This document shows positions 56,513-64,000 of a DNA stretch of 64,000 nucleotides, in pieces. Each line of letters opens with the position of its first letter. Positions within the stretch are counted from its first letter, which is position 1. The stretch is taken from NCBI GenBank assembly GCA_026874595.1, contig CM049310.1, positions 9,300,001-9,364,000 of the forward strand, read 5' to 3'. The notes under the pieces are model-generated. The model worked only from the letters and a program-made list of their open reading frames with translations, searched no databases and was not told the origin of the DNA. The position numbers were made by a program, and so were the translations under genes. The DNA is from Sipunculus nudus (Eukaryota > Annelida > Sipuncula > Golfingiida > Sipunculidae).

Positions 56513-57405
56513 TAGCGAACCTTTGAGCTTATGCGATGGCGCATCCTCTTCCGTCCGACGACGTCCCTACTTAAAACCCATGCTATCTCAGAAACCGTTG
56601 GAGCTTGCATCACCAAATTTTATGCACAAAATTGGTCATCTAAAAAACTCTATCGGATTTTGCCCTTTTTGTATTGCTATTTGCATTTACATAGAACTTT
56701 TAGGGTAAAAGCGAAACAAAAATTAAAAAAAAAAATATTCTCCGAAACTGTCCAGCCACAGTGCAATATATCACAGAAATAATCTGTGGAACTATCTCTC
56801 CCAAGTTTGTTCAAATGGTTCAAGTTCGGCGACTTTTGGCCGAGTTACAGGAAGCTGAACTTAATTATTTGGCGAGAAAAGGATACTATACTTACAATAT
56901 CAGAAACTGCTGGAACTATTATCACCAAATGTTATGCAAATGTTGGTCATATGACTCATATATGAATTTGAGGTATTGGTGGCGCCACCTGAATCAATCT
57001 TTTTTTGTACGTCCTTAACATTAAAAATGCTGTTTTTGCATAAATGGCTTGTCTTCGTTAAATTTAGGGCACATCTGAAACTTTGAACTATAATTCAGAC
57101 CTAATCCTTGTCTCTATGTGATTATGGTGTCACTAAACGGGAAAAGGATACTATACTTACAATATCAGAAACTGCTGGAACTATTATCACCAAATGTTAT
57201 GCAAATGTTGGTCATATGACTCATATATGAATTTGAGGTATTGGTGGCGCCACCTGAATCAATCTTTTTTGTACGTCCTTAACATTAAAAATGCTGTTTT
57301 TGCATAAATGGCTTGTCTTCGTTAAATTTAAGGCACATCTGAAACTTTGAACTATAATTCAGACCTAATCCTTGTTTCTGTATGATTATGGCATCATGAA
57401 ACGCT
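56513..57405 (+). repeat. Modular intergenic repeat, block 3, with 265-bp tandem duplication
   Basis: AGCGAACCTTTGAGCTTATG (module a) at 56514, module b near 56750 and module c near 56898 match the 19.8-28 kb blocks. From GAAAAGGATACTATAC the sequence is repeated after exactly 265 bp (GGATAC at 56881 and 57146), only a few bases differing. Both copies carry a perfect GGTGGCGCCACC and end in ATCCTTGT(C/T)TCT. Confidence 0.85.
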
Positions 57406-58150
57406 TCTGAGATGGTTTGCAATTTTTACATGTCATATTACGACATATATGAACAGTAATATTGAACACTTCTCCAGCAGTTATACCAACTTCCATAGAA
57501 GATGCTTGAACAAGACTCATCTGGAATATTTCCATATATTGTTCTCAGGTCATTCTATTTATCAATGAAATCAGGCATCAATACTGTCACGGCCGAGGGC
57601 GAGAACCCGCTAGAGAGATAATAATCATTAAGTTAAAATAAGAAAGGTCCGGCCATAATAAAATACATAAGAATTGTATCTCTCTAATGAATTTGGCCCT
57701 GCCTGCGACAAAAGACAGAAATATGTGAACAGATTCCACAAGACCGTTATAACAAAAAAAAACAAAAAAAAACATATATACATTTAATGGTCTACGAACA
57801 TACAATCACATACCAAGACGTAATGTCGACAGCTGGCTCATATAACAGTGTTACAAACACTGAGTCCTTTTAGGTGAACTGCACCAAAGTCAAACGTGTA
57901 ATATAAAATGGGCTGGTTTATAGCTTACATACACAGTTCGAGGTCCACCTCTCGGATTTTTCACTGTAGCTACTCGGCGCCTTAATCCACAGTCCATTTA
58001 TCTTACAATTCAATCTCTGCTCCCGTCCACTAGGTGAATCCAAAACTGGCTCTCAGCACGAAAGTTTCTTAAAACAAAACTGGCCCTCCGCTCAACAGTT
58101 CATCAGACGTAATAAAGATAATCCCAGCAGGAACCCGCTTCAGTTGTAAC
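57406..58150. other. No assigned gene (57.4-58.2 kb)
   Basis: GTCACGGCCGAGGGCGAGAA near 57588 starts a more GC-rich tract running to about 58.3 kb, with an A8CA9-like run near 57752. It may be part of the fold-back element that follows; no coding frame. Confidence 0.4.
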
Positions 58151-58152
58151 CG

Positions 58153-58721
58153 TGTTCATTTGAGTAGACTGGTACCCTGCTCTATTATGGCCCCCAGCCA
58201 AGCAAAGAGACAGGCGTACAACGCCATCTTAAGTACTCTCAGTTGCAACTCCTGACTTACCTGCAGACTGGTTCCAAACTCCACTATGCACGCTCATACC
58301 GATTTTCATGGACGTTCATGCGATCCTGGCTGATTATCCGTGAAGATTTCTCATAAAAGTATTTTCTTTAGTTATTTCTAGTTTTCAAATATTTAAATAC
58401 ATAAGTTGTTGTACAAAAAAATGAATGATGTATGTATAGATCATACGATATACTTAATCTTTGATATTCCACTGTACATGGCATTGGTTTATTATCAATA
58501 TCTATTAATCTAATCATAAACGTCACATGAAATGTACAGCCCACTTTTGGCAACTTATCTGAGCAAACGAAATGCTTATTTTTATCATATATAATACATA
58601 CATGAGTTGTAACCAGTCTGCCAGGTACATAACATGGCGTTGTACGCCCGCCTCTATGATTGGCCTAGAGCAGCGGTGCAATAATAGAGCGGGGTACCAA
58701 TCTAACATTTGAGTAACAATG
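58153..58721. mobile_element. Fold-back element with ~120-bp inverted arms
   Basis: Left arm 58153-58284 and right arm 58603-58721 are inverted copies. ATTTGAGTAGACTGGTACCC / TGCTCTATTAT on the left matches the complement of ATAATAGAGCGGGGTACCAA / TCTAACATTTGAG, reading the right arm inward. GGCGTACAACGCCAT and (C/G)CAGACTGGTT(C/A)CAAACT also match. Arms are imperfect (about 80-85% by eye, with an extra 30 bp on the left). The 320-bp spacer is AT-rich. No transposase is visible. Confidence 0.65.
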
Positions 58722-59735
58722 CCCGGAGCCCAGAAAATCTCAGTCCATCCGCCGTGTCACAACACGACCACTCATCAGCGGGAAAATAAAAAGTTTATTC
58801 AACATACCACAGTTCTGCATAACAATAGTAAAAGATCGTGTGTCCTATGTTCACCGGACACCACCACAGCTGGCTCCGTCACACTAGCATAAAAGTCTCA
58901 AACTTCTGCTCTACAGCCTACACACATCGCACATATCGCTGTCGTCTCGCTCTCCAGTACCTTTTTCTGTGTAGTACCCTCAGAGTCCCTCAACATGTGT
59001 TTTTTTTTTTAACTGGCCACACCGAGAACACGCGACACAAGCCCGCGCTACAATCAGTCGGTCTCGCCGGCGCGACTCGCCAATCACAGGCCGTGCCCGT
59101 TATCAAGCCACGCCCACCTGTCCGTTTGTTCCAGACACTCTGTCTGAGCACTGTCTGGGCGAATTCTAGAAGTTTCGTAGCGCAAACTAGCCCACGAAAT
59201 ACTTTAGCAAACTATATACAACTCTGAACCAGCTTGTCTTACATAAAATAAGGTATAATTACAAACAAATAATCAGCCTGCATCACAATACAGATGTAAA
59301 TGACAGTCTAAGACATTTTTTACATCTTGAATATTCAAGCCTCATTTACCATTTTACTTTCACTAACAATAAAACAATCTGGTTTTGCCTGGTGAGTCTG
59401 TTGCAAAATGTTTTGTTATTTTCCTTGGTCCTGATTTTAAAGGTCAAATATTCATATCATTTTCTTTTTAACAAAGTTCATGCTTTCAATGAAATTAGGT
59501 CATTACAAGCTCATTTTTTGTTGAAAAAATGTCATCCGGGAAGTGTGAGGCAAGTAGAAAAGCCAAGGGCTGAGCTTTATAATATGAACAAATATTATCT
59601 GTTACCTGTGAGTCCTTCACTGTGACCAAAACCAAAGTTTTGGTTTCAGTCTAAGGATATAACCTCACGTCTTTGGCAGACCTGGGCCAGCTTGTAAATT
59701 ATTCAGGCAATCGAATGAACGTCGCTGCTGTTGAT
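58722..59735. other. No assigned gene (58.7-59.7 kb)
   Basis: 58,740-59,220 is GC-rich for this window and holds a 129-codon plus frame (58838-59227) rich in T, H, R and S. It shows no domain or repeat and looks like composition-driven coding. The remainder is AT-rich. Confidence 0.4.
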
Positions 59736-60760
59736 CCACTTTACCGCTGCTATACCATTTGCCAGCAAACTGACCACCATCCGCAGGTACGTTGAAGGGT
59801 GGAAGTCCAAAGAGTCGATGACGGTCACTTCTCCTATTCTAGCCCTAATTAGATTAAAGGTGCCTGCCGCTGAGCCACGTTACCTGATGCTAAAGTATAT
59901 ACCTTCAAACCGACCACCATCCAGAGGTACTTTGCAGGGTGGAAGTCCTCAGAGTAGGTGTCAGTCACTAATGCTCTTCTGACCCACATGGAATGAATGT
60001 TGTCTCCTGCGGAGTCACGTTACCTGCTGCAAACTGACTACCATCCAGAGGTTCTTTGCAGGGTGGAAGTCCTTAGAGTAGGTTTCAGTCACTACTTCTC
60101 TTCTGACCCGCATGAAATGAATGTTGTCTCCTACGGAGTCACGTTACCTGCTGCAAACTGACCACCATCCAGAGGTTCTTTGCAGGGTGGAAGTCCTTGG
60201 AGTAGGTTTCAGTCACTATTGCTCTTCTGACCCACAAGAAATGAATGTTGTCTCCTGCAGAGCCACGTTACCTGCTGCAAACTGACCACCATCGAGGGGT
60301 ACTTTGCAGGGTGGAAGTCCTCAGAGAAGTTTCAGTCACTGATGCTCTTCTGACCCACATGAAATGAATGTTGTCTCCTGCGGAGCCACGTTACCTGCTG
60401 CAAACTGACCACCATCCAGAAGTTCTCTGCCGGGTGGAAGTCCTCAGAGTAGGTGTCTGTCACTACTGCTCTTCTGACCCACATGAAATGAATGTTGTCT
60501 CCTGCGGAGTCACGTTACCTGCTGCAAACTGACTACCATCCAGAGGTACTTTGCAGGGAATCAGGGTCTGTGAGAGTCACTTCTCCTGTTCTTACCCTAA
60601 TGAGATGTACGTAACCTGCTGCTAAGCCACGTTACCTGCTGCTTTACTGCCCAACATCCGGAGGTTCTTTGAGGATGGAAGTCCTCAAAGTCGGTGACAG
60701 TCACTGTTTTTTTCTGATCTTACTGAGATGAACGTTGCCTGCTGCTGAGCCACGTTACCG
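59735..60760 (+). repeat. 124-bp satellite-like tandem repeat, about 8 units
   Basis: GGAAGTCC recurs at 59801, 59941, 60065, 60189, 60313 and 60436, spacing 140, 124, 124, 124 and 123 bp. A truncated unit follows at about 60560 and a diverged one at about 60677. The unit includes CTGCTGCAAACTGACCACCA, GGTTCTTTGCAGGGTGGAAG, TCAGTCACT, TCTTCTGACCCACATGAAAT and TGTCTCCTGCGGAGTCACG. Middle units are most alike; the ends are diverged, as in arrays that change by unequal exchange. Confidence 0.9.
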
Positions 60761-61044
60761 AGTGTATCACCGTTAGTCAGATATGGTGTTCCTCTTTTGA
60801 CCCTGCTGCGACTAACGAGGTGACCAGAAAGACAAAAACTGCATTGAGGATTCTACTCCGCAGTCACTGGTCCTCTGCTGACCCTGCTGTGCTGAATGTT
60901 AACGAATTTAATATTCATTCTGTTATTCACTTCATGTGACCAGAACTGCATGCAAAACACGTTTTTAAAACTGGACGTAGTTTCTGGTCTTATGTGGTTC
61001 TTCCTCTTCTGACCCTCCAGAGAGAGGTGACTGTGAAAAAGAAT

Positions 61045-61246
61045 TCAACTGATCCAGAAATCACTTTCCAATGCCTGGATGAGGTTACTGCCACTGGACT
61101 GGCCCAGCATCTGCACACTGTCTACATGGTCTTGGCGGACCTTGGCTAGGTGGTCATTGGCCTGTGTCAATTGGCTGCGTAGTTGCTGGTTATTATGCTG
61201 TAGCTGCTTTGGTTGCCAGACTTTCAGGTCACCTGGTTCTTGTGGC
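61045..61246 (-). CDS. Candidate coiled-coil exon
   Basis: The minus-strand frame ending at 61045 contains QLQHNNQQLRSQLTQANDHL and AKVRQDHVDSVQMLGQ, a clear heptad pattern of about 40 residues, then SSGSNLIQALESDFWIS and a stop. AAGCAG and CTACAG near 61215 could be acceptors. The upstream part of the same frame (61350-61247) is less convincing. The protein family is not recognised. It may be a last exon of a gene further right, or a remnant. Confidence 0.35.
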
Positions 61247-61354
61247 CAAGGAACGTGGTACAAGACCCTGTAGCTGCACCTGTTGCTGATACACGTTACC
61301 TCCTGCTGTACTGTTTTCCAGCAAACTGTTCCCATATTTTTGTATGACATTTAA

Positions 61355-63740
61355 ATCAGCATTCTGATTCGTGTCTTCATGTAAACACTATTTAGGTCTG
61401 GCTTAACGTCCTCTGTTCCTTGTGTAAAACAACTCAAGAAAATGATATGTGAGTATATAAAGCAAAGGGTTAAATGCCTTGCTTGGGCATTGAACTTTAC
61501 AATAATAACACTGTCCCTCTGTGCCCTCAAACACTGTCACTCTGATCTCCATAAAGGCAGATATTGCTGTTGGTGCTGGGGTAAACATGGACCAGTCAGT
61601 GGTGCCATCTGTTGGTTTTAAAGTACACAACTACCCACACAAGAGGTCAGCCTAATTAACTGCCCGTTTATTCAATTTAAATCATATAAATCTTTTGCTT
61701 AAATATGTTGCTTTAATATGGAGACAGCATACCAGATTTCAGTTTGCATGACCGTTTTTCTCAGCACCATTGTGTTTTCATAATCGAGACGCATTCATCT
61801 TCTGATTTTAATTGCTCACTGTAGACATTACAGGGCACGGTAATACGGAAACGTTTTCGAACATTCTTTATTATATTATACATTGCAAGGAACACCTAAT
61901 TCACGCCACTGTTTATTGATTATTTTGTATACATATAGTTTTGTTTCAAATTTAGTTCAGTACCAAATTGTCCTATGCGCTAAAGCATGCACTGAGGGAA
62001 CCCTACTAAGAACTTTTGGTTTGTTGAGGTGTTCACAGGACCAAAACAGTGTCTCTGTTTATTTGTTTTAGAAAGAAATAATTATTACTGAATATGTTCT
62101 TAAGTAATTTACCTTTTTGCAGCATTTTGCTCCAATAATCTTTATACTCTCGCCTGTTTTCTTGACTCTTCGTTGACACAAAATGTTGGCTTCATTTAAT
62201 TAATGAAATTTTAATTAATTTCAAATTTTCAACATATTTTCCCACGATTATCTTTAAACTGATAAGTATGGTTTTTAAATTTGTGCTGAGTTATAAAGAC
62301 AAGGATATTTTTAATTTTAGAGGCTCATATAGCGCCACAACTGCATTAAATAATGAGTGATGCATGTCATATACGTCCGACTACACCGAGCTGGAACAGC
62401 ACGTCACAAATCGTTACGTACGACCCTGCAGATGGTAATCCGCCTGGGACAGCGTGGCCCGCTACAGCGAGCTGGGACAGCATGGCGGATCGGCCCTGGC
62501 TGGACTGGACTGGCTGGCTGCACTCCTGGACAAACTGCGTTTGGGGTGTAGTTAATTATTCTTATATTTGTACTGCATGCACTACGGCCAGTAAGCACCC
62601 ATTTTCTGATATATGGTCGGTCTCACCCAGATCAGATATGAAACTCAGCCTGTGTGTATCATTCTAATTGTCCTTATTTATGTTAATCAGAATTGTAACA
62701 AACTTTGCACTCTTCATCATTGTATACGTCAGTACCACTTTCAATATGACCACTTTTGGTCTAAATCCAATGTTACAGTGAACGTCAGTTTAACTGGCCA
62801 AAAGATTTGTCAGAATTTTGGGAAAATATTATTTATTAAGCCAAAACTTGCTGCATTTCCAGTCTTTGAGCTAAAACGTAAACTTAATGAAGCTAAACTA
62901 AATAGCCTGCCCCACACATTATACGGTGCAAGCAGGTCTCCTTTGAGGGAATCAACCACCTGAGGCTAGACTTTGGCTGCTTCACCAAAGGCATACCTAT
63001 AACTTAATGACTTGTCCAGTCTACTTAAATGACTTGTCTCCCTGAGCGAGTCCCTAACCCCTGCTTTTACCAATAGGAGAGTGTTTTATCATGAGTTAAT
63101 GAGTCATAATGAAGGGGGTATCTGCTTGCTTGGTGTCTGTTCAGATGTGACTCAATTATGCGTAAAACATGAAATTATCTAAATTTTCTAAAAAGTGAAG
63201 GTGGATATGAGTGTTAAACTGAATTCATATACACATTTCGTTATACCGTTCCTAACATGTTTTTACAGATGTATCAGAAGTGTCCTGCTTCCTTCCAGAC
63301 CTTGCCATGTGATTGTTCTTAACAAAGATACAAGCAACAACTTTTTGCAAGCCAACAAACACAGAGCATCTTGATTTAAGGAAGATTATCTTTGAAAATT
63401 CCGGCTGCCTCAACTTGAAACAACTCACATGGAGCTGTCCAGAGATTTACAAAACCAACAAATCTTCGACTTAGTCATAATGGGGAAATGCTAAAGAAGA
63501 ATATGAATAACAGAGACAACCATCCAATACTTAAGTTTTCCAGGGATTGATATACAAATATTAGACTTGTCATAAGTAGGACGTGCTGAAGAACCAAACA
63601 GGACAACGTCAGAAGAATCTGGTCACAATAATATCGAGTTTATCACTGACTCGGATCTCATGACTCTATCTCGTATGTCTGTGTCTTACAAAGCTACGCA
63701 AAAAAACTCTGCATCCACTGTCAAACTCCATTTGTGCCTC
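61355..63740. other. No assigned gene (61.4-63.7 kb)
   Basis: Short frames with no domain. 62,360-62,540 is GC-rich and holds imperfect repeats of GAGCTGG(A/G)ACAGC. Nothing else supported. Confidence 0.5.
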
Positions 63741-63752
63741 AATTACCATTGT

Positions 63753-63764
63753 TATATATATATA

Positions 63765-63816
<52 letters not shown>
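63753..63816. repeat. (TA)n microsatellite
   Basis: TA run of about 60 bp with one ATCA interruption. Confidence 0.95.
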
Positions 63817-63819
<3 letters not shown>

Positions 63820-64000
63820 ACAGGTGCTCTTTTATTGTGTGACACGGGCGTAACTCGTGTTGTTGTTACATTTTATGTTTAATCCGTACTGGTTGAACTC
63901 TCGTTGTCATGTGAGCCTTAGGTTTTCACGCCTGGTCGTGGGTCACGTGATGAGCCTGGTATGTGTAGAGACACACGGCTATGTCTTTCTAGATAATTCC

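Noticed and set aside
58838-59227. 129-codon plus-strand frame
   Set aside because: Biased composition (T, H, R, S), no domain, next to a fold-back element; likely chance.
62353-62667. GC-rich overlapping frames on both strands
   Set aside because: Composition-driven with short internal repeats; no domain in any frame.
62800-62963. Possible exon after TTGCTGCATTTCCAG (VFELKRKLNEAKLNSL...)
   Set aside because: The acceptor is fair but the frame is short, AT-rich and unlike any family I know.

Overview
This window is animal genomic DNA, most likely from a mollusc or another lophotrochozoan. The evidence is indirect. It is AT-rich and gene-poor, with introns marked by pyrimidine-tract/CAG acceptors. 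It has many (TA)n microsatellites and decayed copies of Ty3/Gypsy, BEL/Pao, DIRS-like, hAT and pogo/Tigger elements. A TATDN2-like pseudogene and long diverged intergenic repeats rich in GTCCGTCC and GGTGGCGCCACC words are also present. Nothing bacterial, no CRISPR array and no confident structural RNA gene was seen. The species cannot be named from the sequence.

Layout. 1-8.2 kb is a graveyard of minus-strand LTR retrotransposons: a coiled-coil reading frame open to the left edge, a Gypsy integrase tail, an internally deleted Gypsy element (LTR fragment, protease, zinc knuckle, gag, primer-binding site, LTR), a second Gypsy RT/RNase H block, and a BEL/Pao integrase. 9-12.5 kb holds a broken hAT transposase and a DIRS-like RT/RNase H fragment, both minus. 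16.7-17.5 kb is a frameshifted TatD-type nuclease (TATDN2-like). 19.4-30.7 kb is almost entirely a modular, diverged repeat family. It carries recurring perfect NFI-type palindromes and a recurring GGTGGCGCCACC palindrome; one more block of it lies at 56.5-57.4 kb.

Two host genes stand out. A 238-residue secreted or membrane-anchored protein is encoded on the minus strand at 34.0-34.7 kb, with a 5' UTR splice acceptor and a poly(A) signal. A 266-residue basic protein made of seven repeats of about 37 residues is encoded on the plus strand at 52.9-53.7 kb, just after a splice acceptor. Possible isolated exons lie at 13.2, 43.6 and 61.1 kb.

The most striking structure is at 37.76-43.51 kb: four head-to-tail, almost identical copies of a 1440-bp unit. 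Each holds a complete-looking 1.24-kb pogo/Tigger-like transposon (TA target duplication, CAGT... inverted ends) whose only transposase remnant is a CENP-B/Psq-type helix-turn-helix with a stop at codon 5. Further structures are a 570-bp inverted-repeat element (46 kb), a fold-back element (58.2-58.7 kb) and a 124-bp satellite (59.7-60.8 kb). No genes in the window appear to act together as a pathway. It is intergenic or intronic repeat-rich DNA around two small genes.
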